Under the pieces are notes generated by a model, which was not told the DNA's origin, did not search any database, and saw only the letters and a program-made list of their open reading frames with translations. From assembly GCF_040610475.1 (NCBI RefSeq), contig NZ_JBEXMJ010000003.1:248001-312000 (forward strand): 64,000 nucleotides of DNA, given 5' to 3'. Shown here one piece after another: positions 49,982-58,164 of the stretch (positions within the stretch are counted from its first letter, which is position 1; every line of letters starts with the position of its first letter). The position numbers were made by a program, and so were the translations under genes. The DNA is from Actinopolymorpha sp. NPDC004070 (GTDB lineage: Bacteria; Actinomycetota; Actinomycetes; Propionibacteriales; Actinopolymorphaceae).

Positions 49982-50989
49982 ATGGACCGACGCCGCGTTC
50001 TTGCGATTCCGGTTGTCCTCACCGCGGCCGCCGTCGTACTCGCCGGCTGTTCCAGCGCGGGCGGGGCCACCACCGCGGACGCGCCGTCGGCCACGCCGAC
50101 TGCCACACCTGGCGGATCGGACGGCGGGATGCGGCAGCAGCGCGCGCCGGGTACGTCCGGGACCGTCGCCGCGGTCGCCAAGGACAACATCCAGGTGCAG
50201 AACCCGGCCTTCGGGCAGGTGACAGTCACGTTCTCGGCGGCCACGAAGTTCTCCCAGACCGTCAAGGCGAGCGTGCGCGACATCGCTGCCGGTGACTGCG
50301 TACGCGCCACCGCGGCGAGGCCGGCCGGCGGCGCCCGGGGAGGTTCCGGCTCTGGTTCCGGCTCTGGTTCGGGGTCTGGCTCCGGTGGCGCGGCGCCGGC
50401 ACCGTCGACCGGCCCGTTCACCGCCACCGACGTCACGGTGCTCGGCAAGGCGGACGCGTCGGGTAAGTGCGCCGAGGTCGGCGCGTTCGGCCGGGGAGGG
50501 GTCCGGCCGAACGGCGGGCACCGGACGCAGACGCCCCGACCACGGCCGACCGGAACCCCGCGGACGGGCGGCGACGGTGGTTTCGGCCGGCCCGGCGGTT
50601 TCGGCGGTTTCGGCGGGTTCGGCGGGTTCGGTGGCGTGGCCGTCGGCCGGGTGGTCTCGGTGTCCGGCGACAGCTTCGTCGTCGCGCGGGAGGCCCGGGC
50701 GGGGGCCGGCGCGGCCGCCGCTCCTTCTGGCAACCAGACGGTACGAACGACCTCCAGGACGACCGTGACCAAGGTGGAGTCGGCAACGGCGAAGGCACTC
50801 GCGGTCGGGAAGTGCGCGACCGCGCTGGGCAAGGCCGACGACACCGGTACCGTCGCCGCGACGTCGATCAGTGTTCGCCCGGCCGGGCCGCAGGGCTGCG
50901 TGCCGGCCGGCGGGTTCCGCCGCGGTGGTGGAGGGCCTGGCCAGGGCGACGGCGGAGGCAACGGCGGGACCGGTGGCGGCGATGCCTGA
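49982..50989 (+). CDS. Lipoprotein with two DUF5666-like segments and Gly-rich linkers
   Basis: A 335-aa predicted lipoprotein: MDRRRVLAIP, hydrophobic stretch, lipobox LAGC (C23). Two similar segments follow, GTVAAVAKDNIQVQ near 66 and GRVVSVSGDSFVVA near 222. Each leads into TK-containing strands and a Cys-bearing end (GDCVRA, GKCATA), which suggests a duplicated small beta domain resembling DUF5666. Gly/Ser- and Gly/Phe-rich linkers separate them. The ATG at 49982 is chosen because it gives an intact signal; an ATG at 49805 is in frame. Probably a surface partner of the exporter. The stop overlaps the second adaptor by 8 bases. Confidence 0.7.
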   Translation: MDRRRVLAIPVVLTAAAVVLAGCSSAGGATTADAPSATPTATPGGSDGGMRQQRAPGTSGTVAAVAKDNIQVQNPAFGQVTVTFSAATKFSQTVKASVRDIAAGDCVRATAARPAGGARGGSGSGSGSGSGSGSGGAAPAPSTGPFTATDVTVLGKADASGKCAEVGAFGRGGVRPNGGHRTQTPRPRPTGTPRTGGDGGFGRPGGFGGFGGFGGFGGVAVGRVVSVSGDSFVVAREARAGAGAAAAPSGNQTVRTTSRTTVTKVESATAKALAVGKCATALGKADDTGTVAATSISVRPAGPQGCVPAGGFRRGGGGPGQGDGGGNGGTGGGDA

Positions 50990-52952
50990 GTCGCACGTAC
51001 TCCCGCGACGGCGCCCGCGGCTCTGGCGGGGTGGCGTGGCCGGCGTACTCGTCCTCGCTGTCGTCGCGGCCGGCGTCGTTGCCGCCCGTGCGGCGACCGG
51101 CCCCGACCAGCCGCGCTACCGGCTCGCCACGGCCTCCGTCGGTGACGTCGAGCAGTGGCTGTCCAAGCCGGGCACGGTCGCGCCGTCCGGCCGGGCCGAC
51201 GTGACCTTCCCGATGTCGGGGACAGTCGCCGGCGTTGCCGTACGCCAGGGGCAACACGTCGAGGCCGGTCAGTCCCTCGCCAAGCTGGACACGACGGCCC
51301 TGGACGCGGCGGTGACGTCCGCGCAGGAGACGCTCGCCTCGGCGAAGGCGCGGTTGGCGCAGGACGAGGCCAGCCAGACCGCGACGAGTTCGGGGGGTAC
51401 GACCTCCTCGTCCTCCACGTCCGCCTCCGGCGGAGCGACCTCCGGCGGGTCCCCCACTCGCTCGGGTGGTGGCTCTGGCGGCGGGTCCTCCTCCCGCGGC
51501 TCCGGAGGGTCGTCGAAGGGCTCCGGCTCGCTGGCCCGCCAGCAGGCCGCGGTGGTCGCGGCGCAGCGCGCGGTCGACCAGGGCCTGGCGCGTTCCCGTA
51601 CCGCGATGAGCGCCGAGCAGCAGGCGTGCCAGGTGTCTCTCGCAAGCACTCCGCCGCCCAAGCAGCCGAACCCGCGCGGCAAGGGACACATCGCGCCGAC
51701 GGTATTCACGCGTACCGACTCCACCGCCGTGACCGCCGTACGCACCCCTACTCCGACGCCCACCCCCACGGTGCCCCCGACTCCCACGCCCACCGCCTCG
51801 CCGACCCCCACGACTTCCCCGAGTCCCACGAACTCGCCCACGCCTACGGCGTCGCCCAGCCCCACACCGAGGCGTACTCCGTCGCCCACCCCGACGCCGA
51901 CCACCTCGCCCACTCCCACACCCTCGCCCTCACCGACCGACGGTCCGGGCCGGGACCAGGCAGCCTGTGACGCGGCGATCCAGGCGGTGATGGCGGCCCA
52001 GTCCGACACTGCCCGGGCCCAGCTGCAGCTCTCAAAGGCCCAATCCGCGCTCGGCCGCACGTTGTCCGCCCTGATGGCGTCCGCCTCCCAGAGCGCTGGC
52101 TCGGCGCCGCGCTCGCCGGTCGGCGGCGGCACGTCCTCCGGTGCCCCGGGCAATGCCGGTGACGTCCCCACGGGAGGGACCGGTCAGGCGGGCGGACGCA
52201 GCAGTCCCGCGTCCCCGGAACAGCTCGCCGCGGACCAGGCCGACATCGACGCCGCCGAGGCCGCGCTGACGGCCGCCGAGCAGAACCGCGCTCAGGCGGA
52301 GATCACCGCGCCGATGGCCGGGACGGTGGCGAGCGTGGGTACGGCGGTGGGGGACCAGGTGTCGTCCTCGACCACCGCCGTGGTGGTCGTAGCGCCCGGC
52401 GCGCAGGTGGCGACGATGACGGTGAGCGACACCGAGGTGGGCGACGTACGGCCGGGGATGACGGCGAAGATCACGCCGACGGGTACGTCCGGGAGCCTGA
52501 CCGGCACCGTCGGGGCGGTCGACACGCTGAACCCGGACACCAGCGGGGACTCGCCGTCGTACACCGTGACCGTGGCCATCGATCAGAACGCCTCGGCGTT
52601 GCCGGTGGGGGCGGCGGCGACCGTGGCCGTGCTCACCGGGCGTACGACGAAGGTGCTGACCGTGCCGACGTCTGCCGTACGGACGATCGGCAGCATGCAG
52701 TACGTCACGGCGATGAAGGCGGGGGAGCCGGTGCGTACGCGGGTGCAAGCCGGTGCCGTCGGGCCGGCGCTGACGCAGATCAAGTCCGGGGTCGCGAAGG
52801 GCGCCCAGGTCGTACTCGCCGATCTCCAGCTTCCTCCGCCGACGACGAACACCGGCACGGGCGGCTTCCGCGGCCGTCCCGGCGGCGCCGGGGGTGCCGG
52901 CGGTCTCGGGCCCACCCGGTTGGGAGGCTTCGGCGGCCGGGGCGGTCAATGA
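50982..52952 (+). CDS. Second HlyD-type adaptor, with Pro/Thr-rich insertion
   Basis: A 656-aa membrane fusion protein. The order is: one membrane helix (about 15-36), lipoyl half TVAPSGRADVTFPMSGTVAGV, first helical segment, Ser/Gly linker, second helical part, a roughly 70-residue Pro/Thr/Ser stretch (TPTPTPT type) in the middle of the hairpin, further helices, the second lipoyl half ITAPMAGTVASVGTAVGDQV, beta-barrel and Gly-rich tail. The usual hairpin is thus split by flexible segments, so it cannot be the rigid tube of Gram-negative adaptors. Starts 8 bases before the lipoprotein stop; a strong terminator follows. Confidence 0.8.
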   Translation: MPESHVLPRRRPRLWRGGVAGVLVLAVVAAGVVAARAATGPDQPRYRLATASVGDVEQWLSKPGTVAPSGRADVTFPMSGTVAGVAVRQGQHVEAGQSLAKLDTTALDAAVTSAQETLASAKARLAQDEASQTATSSGGTTSSSSTSASGGATSGGSPTRSGGGSGGGSSSRGSGGSSKGSGSLARQQAAVVAAQRAVDQGLARSRTAMSAEQQACQVSLASTPPPKQPNPRGKGHIAPTVFTRTDSTAVTAVRTPTPTPTPTVPPTPTPTASPTPTTSPSPTNSPTPTASPSPTPRRTPSPTPTPTTSPTPTPSPSPTDGPGRDQAACDAAIQAVMAAQSDTARAQLQLSKAQSALGRTLSALMASASQSAGSAPRSPVGGGTSSGAPGNAGDVPTGGTGQAGGRSSPASPEQLAADQADIDAAEAALTAAEQNRAQAEITAPMAGTVASVGTAVGDQVSSSTTAVVVVAPGAQVATMTVSDTEVGDVRPGMTAKITPTGTSGSLTGTVGAVDTLNPDTSGDSPSYTVTVAIDQNASALPVGAAATVAVLTGRTTKVLTVPTSAVRTIGSMQYVTAMKAGEPVRTRVQAGAVGPALTQIKSGVAKGAQVVLADLQLPPPTTNTGTGGFRGRPGGAGGAGGLGPTRLGGFGGRGGQ

Positions 52953-52955
52953 GTA

Positions 52956-52993
52956 CGGCCGCCCCGCCCGGGACTCTGGGCGGGACGGCCGTC
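52956..52993. terminator. Strong hairpin ending the export operon
   Basis: ACGGCCGCCCCGCCC pairs with GGGCGGGACGGCCGT with one mismatch over 15 bp and an 8-base loop. It starts 3 bases after the adaptor stop and 35 bases before the convergent yajQ stop, so it can serve both directions. Confidence 0.72.
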
Positions 52994-53027
52994 GCGACGT
53001 CAGGTCGTACGCGCTTGGTGATCTACG

Positions 53028-53522
53028 TCAGCGGTAGTTGACGAACTGGAGGGCGAAGTCGAGGTCCTTGCCCTTCAGCAGCGAGATGACCTCCTGGAGA
53101 TCGTCCCGCTTCTTGCTGGCGACCCGGAGCTCGTCGCCCTGGACCTGGACCTTGACCCCCTTGGGGCCCTCGTCGCGGACGATCTTGGCCACCTTCTTGG
53201 CGTTCTCCTGGGAGATGCCCTGCTCGAAGGTGCCTGACAGGCGGAAGTCCTTGCCGGACTGCTTGGGGTCTTCGGTCTCGAGGCTGCGCAGCGATACGCC
53301 CCTTTTGACCAGCTTCTCCTTGAACACGTCGAGCACGGCCAGCGCCCGCTCCTCGGAGTTGGCGGTGATCTCCACGCCGAGCTCGCCCGACCATCGGATC
53401 CCGGCGCCGGTGTTCTTGAAGTCGAACCTCTGTGCGATCTCGCGGGACGTCTGGTTGAGCGCGTTGTCGGCCTCCTGACGATCGACCTTGCTCACGATGT
53501 CGAACGACGATTCGGCGGCCAT
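53028..53522 (-). CDS. yajQ: YajQ family nucleotide-binding protein
   Basis: A 164-aa protein of the YajQ/DUF520 family, two ferredoxin-like domains that bind nucleotides; some members bind cyclic di-GMP. It begins [21 protein letters not shown], with the conserved [14 protein letters not shown] following, and ends in [12 protein letters not shown], the expected C-terminus. Full family length. Divergent from tRNA-Tyr and convergent with the export operon. Confidence 0.94.
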   Translation of the reverse strand: MAAESSFDIVSKVDRQEADNALNQTSREIAQRFDFKNTGAGIRWSGELGVEITANSEERALAVLDVFKEKLVKRGVSLRSLETEDPKQSGKDFRLSGTFEQGISQENAKKVAKIVRDEGPKGVKVQVQGDELRVASKKRDDLQEVISLLKGKDLDFALQFVNYR

Positions 53523-53591
53523 CCGGGCTCCCTTCGTATGCGGCTGTCGATGACGTACCGGCCGGGTGGCACGGGCCGGCAGCGTCTGCGC

Positions 53592-53597
53592 TATCCT
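53592..53597 (+). promoter_or_regulatory. Possible -10 element of tRNA-Tyr
   Basis: TATCCT lies 28 bases before the tRNA. TGGCAC at 53567-53572 is a weak -35 at a 19-base spacing. A small 6-bp hairpin (GCTGCT GAGA AGCAGC, 53606-53621) lies between the box and the tRNA, in the transcribed leader. Confidence 0.4.
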
Positions 53598-53625
53598 CTC
53601 AACTCGCTGCTGAGAAGCAGCAAGC

Positions 53626-53707
53626 GGCAGGTTGCCCGAGCGGCCAAAGGGAGCGGTCTGTAAAACCGTCGGCTCAGCCTACACTGGTTCGAATCCAGTA
53701 CCTGCCA
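53626..53707 (+). tRNA. tRNA-Tyr (GTA anticodon)
   Basis: An 82-base class II tRNA with long variable arm. The acceptor stem pairs GGCAGGT with ACCTGCC, discriminator A at 53707, no encoded CCA. The anticodon loop CTGTAAA has GTA at 53660-53662, and the T arm CTGGTTCGAATCCAG is intact. tRNA-Tyr is a known integration target in actinomycetes: the SLP1 element of Streptomyces coelicolor uses it. Here accessory-looking DNA starts right behind it. Confidence 0.96.
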
Positions 53708-53717
53708 CGCAGCAAGA

Positions 53718-53753
53718 ACGGCCCCTGGCCTGCGCAAACAGGTCCGGGGCCGT
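53718..53753 (+). terminator. tRNA-Tyr terminator hairpin
   Basis: ACGGCCCCTGGCCTG pairs with CAGGTCCGGGGCCGT (one mismatch and one G-T pair in 15) around the loop CGCAAA. It starts 11 bases after the tRNA. The loop and right arm are the 21 bases that recur at 56080-56100. Confidence 0.8.
53733..53753 (+). repeat. 21-base direct repeat, left copy
   Basis: This segment starts CGCAAACAGG and ends GGGGCCGT. It is identical over 21 bases to 56080-56100. It forms the loop and 3' arm of the tRNA-Tyr terminator. Beyond it, scattered identity continues in both copies (CCGGCTG, then TGACGTG), so the matching ends may once have been longer. Confidence 0.8.
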
Positions 53754-54643
53754 AGTGCTATCTGTCCGGCTGTCTACGACCGGATCTGGTGACGTGCGGC
53801 GGCCCGCCCCAGATACGCCCCAAGTGACGACTATGGGGATCGGGCCGTGCCGCCGCTTGTTATGGAAGGCACGCTGCAAGGTCCTTGACCCGCGCGACGT
53901 GGCGCACGTCGGAGGCTGCCGAACACACTGCCAGGCCTCCAGTCGGGTGGGCTCTCCTACATTCGATGATGGGACAAGACGAGCCTGCCTGGTGTCCCTC
54001 GGGTGTCCGGCTCGAACGGCCGCCGGCTCTCCTGGTCAAAGGGCGTGGAGGACACGAGGGACGGCAAGGACGGCAAGGACGGCTTGGAGTAACACCCGTG
54101 TCTATCTACCGTCGGGGTGATGAACCGGCGGGTGACTCCGTGGACGTTGATCGGTGCCACTCCACGACCGGGCACGCCCCCCAGGTTCTATCGGTCGATG
54201 CTACGCCTTCTTCGAGGGTGGTTCGTCGCTGTACTTGCGGTCCGACTCTGCTGCTGGTGTTGTACGTTTCTGGCCTCAATGCGCGAGGGTCGTGGTCTCA
54301 AACCATCCGCCCAGGCGGCCGGAGTCGGCGTCGCGAGCAGGTCAGCCCGGCTCCGTTGGAGATCACGGTCGAGCGGCGCGGCGCCTCCGATCCAGCCGGC
54401 CGAGCCCGTCAGGCGTGGCCGGAAGAACCGTCTGGATCGGGTGCTGGCAACCGTGGCGGCCCGGGAGGACGTATGCCACCGTGGCGCGATCCGCGAATCG
54501 ACGGCAATCGTGATCACAATGCTCGCGACCATGAGAGCGATGAGAACTAGTGTCATGGCAGTAATAGTCCTCATGTAAAGATCCAGCCACAATTGGCAGG
54601 ACTGCCCTAGTGCAACAATTTCCTGCCACCTAGACTTTCGTGC
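53754..54643. other. 890 bases behind tRNA-Tyr without a convincing gene
   Basis: No frame on either strand has clear family sequence. The best candidate is on the minus strand, 54188-54574: MRTITAMTLVLIALMVAS followed by IVITIAVDSR would be one membrane helix, then 100 basic residues of unclear nature; I give it about 0.3. A short ACGGCAAGG tandem repeat is at 54058-54085. The stretch may be decayed mobile DNA; no integrase or transposase remnant was recognised. Confidence 0.5.
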
Positions 54644-55594
54644 ATGCTTCGTACCGTCGCCGTGCTCCTGCTAGAGGACATCGCCGTGTTCGAATACGGC
54701 GTGGTGGCTGAGGTCTTTGGCCTCGATCGCCGGGAGGACGGCGTACCGAAGTTCGACTTCCGGGTCTGCGCCCAGGACCCCGGCGCCCCGATGCGCACCA
54801 GCTCGGGCGGCCGGATCATCGCCGACCACGGACTCGATCAGGTAGCCAGTGCCGATCTGGTCGTCGTGCCTGCGACCACCATACGGGACGCCTACCCGGC
54901 GCCCGTGCTAGACGCGATCAAGGCGGCCGCCGAGGCTGGCAGCACATTGCTCACCGTCTGCTCGGGCGCGTTCGTGCTCGGCATGACCGGGTTGCTGGAC
55001 GGGCGCAGGTGCACGACGCATTGGCGGCACGTCGACGAGTTCCGCCGCCGCTTTCCGGCCGCGATCGTGGACGCCGATGTGCTGTACGTCGACGAGGGCG
55101 ACATCCTGAGCAGCGCGGGTACCGCGGCCGGGATCGATGCCTGTCTGCACCTCGTCCGGCGCGAGCTGGGGTCGACGGTCGCCACTGCGATCGCTCGGCG
55201 GATGGTCGTACCGCCACAGCGGGACGGTGGACAGCGTCAGTTCGTCGAGCTGCCGATCCCGGCGTCCACCGCCGACAGCCTGCAGTCCGTCCTGGACTGG
55301 ATGACCGAGCACCTCACCACCGAGCACACCGTCGCCGCGCTCGCGCACCGGGCAAAGATGTCGAGCCGTACGTTCGCGCGCCGGTTCGTGGCCGAAACGG
55401 GTACGACGCCGCAGCGCTGGCTCACCATGCAACGCGTACTGCGTGCGCGCGAGCTGTTGGAGAGTACGCGCATGGGGATCGAGGAGATCGCCCGCGAGTC
55501 GGGATTCGGCACGGCCGCCCTTCTCCGGCACCATTTCCGTCAAGTGCTCGGCGTACCCCCACAGCACTATCGCCGCACCTTCGCCGCGGACTGA
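54644..55594 (+). CDS. GlxA-type transcriptional regulator (DJ-1/PfpI plus AraC domains)
   Basis: A 316-aa AraC-family regulator with an N-terminal DJ-1/PfpI-like sensor domain (about 1-185) and a C-terminal pair of helix-turn-helix motifs (about 215-312, including MSSRTFARRFVAETGTTPQRW and IEEIARESGFGTAALLRHHFR). The nucleophile-elbow Cys is C106 in LLTVCSGAFVLG, as in GlxA-like amidase-type regulators. Start at the ATG at 54644. No obvious target operon is adjacent; downstream is a broken gene on the other strand. Confidence 0.9.
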   Translation: MLRTVAVLLLEDIAVFEYGVVAEVFGLDRREDGVPKFDFRVCAQDPGAPMRTSSGGRIIADHGLDQVASADLVVVPATTIRDAYPAPVLDAIKAAAEAGSTLLTVCSGAFVLGMTGLLDGRRCTTHWRHVDEFRRRFPAAIVDADVLYVDEGDILSSAGTAAGIDACLHLVRRELGSTVATAIARRMVVPPQRDGGQRQFVELPIPASTADSLQSVLDWMTEHLTTEHTVAALAHRAKMSSRTFARRFVAETGTTPQRWLTMQRVLRARELLESTRMGIEEIARESGFGTAALLRHHFRQVLGVPPQHYRRTFAAD

Positions 55595-55681
55595 CCGGAC
55601 GGCAACGGCCAAGTTGACCATGCCCGGGGGGAACCCCGTCCACACGTCGGGGGGATGCCCAGCGTGCAGGCCAATCCGCCG

Positions 55682-56100
55682 TTACCTCCGGCCGTTCCAC
55701 CACCGCGCGGAAAGTTCCAAGGCGTCCTCGGCGTCTTCGCGGCTAACTTGCGACCCGGTGTAGTGAGCCCCTTCGTTTCGCAAGACCCGCAGACTTTGCG
55801 CCCATTCGTGAAGGCGACCATCGATCAGCCCGCGCTCCTTCAACTCGTTCTATCGTTTAGGAAACGTACCTTTAGTGATCCCCTCCTCTATGCATATTCC
55901 TTCAAGCATGCGGCCAACCATTGCCGCCGTCGCGGTGTATGCGCCTGCCTCGAAACACTCCGGTCCTGCTGATGTTCTCGCTGTATAGAAATCGGGATCG
56001 CTGGGTTCAGGAGTGCGACGGGATCGGGCCATAGGCGCTGAAGATCAGTGAGATCGCCCGTCCAGTCCGGCCCCACGAACGCAAACAGGTCCGGGGCCGT
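55682..56100 (-). pseudogene. Broken DUF4145 gene
   Basis: Reading the minus strand, one frame gives GPDWTGDLTDLQRLWPDP and then LNPAIPISIQREHQQDR. The match then jumps by one frame to ECFEAGAYTATAAMVGRMLEG and ITKGTFPKR, meets a TAG at about 55850, and continues in the same frame with NELKERGLIDGRLHEW, LRVLRNEGAHYTG and VSREDAEDAL before TAA at 55682. These are the consecutive blocks of a DUF4145 protein, so the gene carries at least one frameshift and one nonsense codon. The similarity begins right at the 21-base repeat (56080-56100), and everything upstream of it is missing. DUF4145 domains occur in many defence-related nucleases. Confidence 0.75.
56080..56100 (+). repeat. 21-base direct repeat, right copy
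   Basis: Identical to 53733-53753. Here CCGGCCCC about 10 bases upstream can still pair with the right arm, so a weakened version of the tRNA terminator hairpin survives. The distance between copies is 2347 bases. It coincides with the truncated 5' boundary of the DUF4145 remnant. Confidence 0.8.
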
Positions 56101-56165
56101 TCTCGTTGGTGCGCCCGGCTGGAGGGCCCGTGATGACGTGGCCAAGTTGCACAGCCGTACACCGG

Positions 56166-56858
56166 TCAGGCACGGCTCCATCTTGCTCGGGGCTGACTCA
56201 ATGCCTGAGTCACCAGGCCGATGAGTTCGTGTGGTGAATTCGTCGAGCCGACCGCCCCATGGGAGCGTGCTTCTTGGTTGAGCCTCTCCGACCGCGAGCC
56301 CGCGTAGATGACGAATGGGGTGTCATCGCCACGCCGACGCATCTCCTTCAACAGGTCGTATCCCGCGCGTGAGCCCTCCGGTCGGCTCATGTCAGAGATG
56401 ACCACGTCGACAGGTTTCTCCCTCAGGCAGTCCAGAGCTGCGTTCGTCGAGTTCGCCGTGTTTACGGTGATGCCGAGGGCCTTGAGCGCCTGCCGCTCGT
56501 AATGGTTGTTGCCAGGTTGGTCATCGACCCACAGTGCGACCGAGCCCCGAAGGGCACGCTGTACGCGGTTGCTAGGCAGAACGTCGGCGAGTTCGGCGGC
56601 AGCAAGGGACGGGTCCCCTAGGTCGGGGGCCGCACCTGGCTTCATCAACGCGGCACCGACGGCCACCGCAGCTTCGATCTGCTGCCGACTGACTGACGCC
56701 TCGATACCCATTCCCTTGAAACTGAACTCGCGAAGGGTACCGGCAAAGGCAGCGAGCCCTTGGCGGCGCCTGACAATCACAAAGAGGATCAGGGCCGGCC
56801 AAACCAGCGCGCCGACAAGGGCTGCAATCGCCGTTATGAAGTCGGTCGTTTCTTTCAT
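56166..56858 (-). CDS. Membrane-anchored response-receiver-like protein
   Basis: A 230-aa protein: one transmembrane helix (about 8-29), a linker of about 75 residues, then a receiver-like domain (about 104-222). The receiver has the acidic pair D112-D113 (ALWVDDQPGNN), the phospho-acceptor candidate D156 (DVVISDMSRPEG) and S188 (IYAGS), but the Lys that follows beta-5 is missing (GSTNSPHEL, S208). It has no output domain and no kinase gene nearby. The ATG at 56858 has GGGAGG nine bases upstream; the ROK gene ends 94 bases before it in the same direction. Function unknown. Confidence 0.7.
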   Translation of the reverse strand: MKETTDFITAIAALVGALVWPALILFVIVRRRQGLAAFAGTLREFSFKGMGIEASVSRQQIEAAVAVGAALMKPGAAPDLGDPSLAAAELADVLPSNRVQRALRGSVALWVDDQPGNNHYERQALKALGITVNTANSTNAALDCLREKPVDVVISDMSRPEGSRAGYDLLKEMRRRGDDTPFVIYAGSRSERLNQEARSHGAVGSTNSPHELIGLVTQALSQPRARWSRA

Positions 56859-56952
56859 GCGCGCCTCCCAACGGCGATCGTAACCGTCGGGACGGCTCAG
56901 TGAAGGGCTATTGACAGCACTCAAGTCGAACTGGGAATGACAGTCCAGCGCG

Positions 56953-58068
56953 TTAGGCGCCGTCGCCCGGCCCAAGGAGCCGTGGACTGCTTTCCAGCCG
57001 GTCGAGCGCGATGCGTGCAGCTCCTAGCGCAACGCAGCGCCGTCCGAGAGTGGAGCTGGTGACCTCCGGTGTCAACAAACACATCTCGGAGAGGTAGTGG
57101 CGGAACGGATCCAGGAGTTGGTTGCCTGACTCAAAGAACTCCCCACCGAGCACGAGCAGCTCGGGATCGACGGCCATCACCAGGACCGACGCCCCGCGGG
57201 CCAACCCTCGCGCGAGCTCGTCGACCAGGACGAGTGCATCGGTGTCGCCGCTGGCGGCAGCGGCGAATATCTCTCGAGCGGAGCGACCCACCTGGCTCAG
57301 CACGAACGACGGATCGTCCCTACCGATGGCTGGAAGCTTGCCGAGTTCCCCTGCGGCTCCGCTCCGACCGGCATGGGCCCGGCCGCCCAGCAGCAGGCCA
57401 TGTCCGGCCCGGTATCCGGTCAGAATGTAGATCGCGTCTTGAACGTGTCGAGCGCTTCCCTTCCAGTGCTCGGCCACGGCGGCGAGGTTGGCGTCGTTCG
57501 CCGCGAGGCCCACGCACCCGAACCATTCGCCGATCCGGTTCCCAAGGTCGAGCCCCGTCCAACCCGGAATCAGGTTCGACACGACGACCCGGCCGGACCG
57601 GTCCACGACGCCCGAAGTGCCGGCAGCCGCTGCCCACACGGCGGGACGTGCTCCGACAGCTGAACGAGACAGACGCTCCACGAACGCCAATCGGTCGGCC
57701 GCTGGCACCTTCTCACCGATGGCCGCGCACTCCTCCGCGACGATGTGACCGTCGAGATCAGTGACCAGGGCGATCGCATGGTCAGGGGCGATGTCCAAGC
57801 CGAGCACGTGACCGGCGTGAGCGCGAAATCGGTATCGCTTGGCCGGTCGCCCCGCCTGGCCCTCTGTCGGGGCCAACTGTTCAGCCAGACCGCGGTGCAT
57901 CAGGTCCTCTAGCGCGGCCACCACTGTCTGCCGTGCAAGCTCCGTCTTCTTGGCCAACCTGGTCAGGGTTGCGCCGTCCGGCTGCTCCTCCCGTAGGGCC
58001 TGAAGGACCACCCGGGTGTTGCGGCGTCGTAACAAGGAGGTCCCGTGAATTATCCCGGATGGTTCCAT
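56953..58068 (-). CDS. ROK family transcriptional regulator without the zinc motif
   Basis: A 371-aa NagC/XylR-type protein. A winged helix (about 15-65, ATLTRLAKKTELARQTVVAALEDLMHRGL) is followed by a ROK sugar-kinase-like domain (LGLDIAPDHAIALVTDLDG, then AANDANLAAVAEHW with the catalytic-type Asp). The CxCGxxGCxE zinc motif expected after GELGKLP is absent, so kinase activity is unlikely and ligand sensing may differ. I start at the ATG at 58068; an ATG at 58125 is in frame but lies in the promoter region. It is divergent from the secreted hydrolase, which it probably regulates. Confidence 0.87.
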   Translation of the reverse strand: MEPSGIIHGTSLLRRRNTRVVLQALREEQPDGATLTRLAKKTELARQTVVAALEDLMHRGLAEQLAPTEGQAGRPAKRYRFRAHAGHVLGLDIAPDHAIALVTDLDGHIVAEECAAIGEKVPAADRLAFVERLSRSAVGARPAVWAAAAGTSGVVDRSGRVVVSNLIPGWTGLDLGNRIGEWFGCVGLAANDANLAAVAEHWKGSARHVQDAIYILTGYRAGHGLLLGGRAHAGRSGAAGELGKLPAIGRDDPSFVLSQVGRSAREIFAAAASGDTDALVLVDELARGLARGASVLVMAVDPELLVLGGEFFESGNQLLDPFRHYLSEMCLLTPEVTSSTLGRRCVALGAARIALDRLESSPRLLGPGDGA

Positions 58069-58077
58069 ATAGCCCTC

Positions 58078-58107
58078 TTGACCGCGCTCGTCTCCGCTGC
58101 CTAGCTT
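58078..58107 (+). promoter_or_regulatory. Promoter candidate for the secreted hydrolase, with possible operator
   Basis: TTGACC (58078-58083) and TAGCTT (58102-58107) are spaced by 18 bases, facing the hydrolase gene at 58165. TGAATTAT (58046-58053) and ATAATTCA (58124-58131) form an inverted pair around this promoter, AT-rich in a GC-rich setting, and are candidates for binding by the divergent ROK regulator. Confidence 0.5.
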
Positions 58108-58164
58108 TATGCCAGATCCTCTCATAATTCATCGATGGCGACACTTCGAGAAGGAGAACCGTCC

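Noticed and set aside
51740..51950. CCCACNCC repeats in the second adaptor, considered as an intergenic repeat array
   Set aside because: They encode an in-frame Pro/Thr/Ser linker inside one continuous gene.
53885..54578. Plus-strand frames behind tRNA-Tyr (221 and 153 codons)
   Set aside because: Composition is irregular with many Cys and Arg runs, no ribosome site and no family sequence; probably non-coding or decayed DNA.
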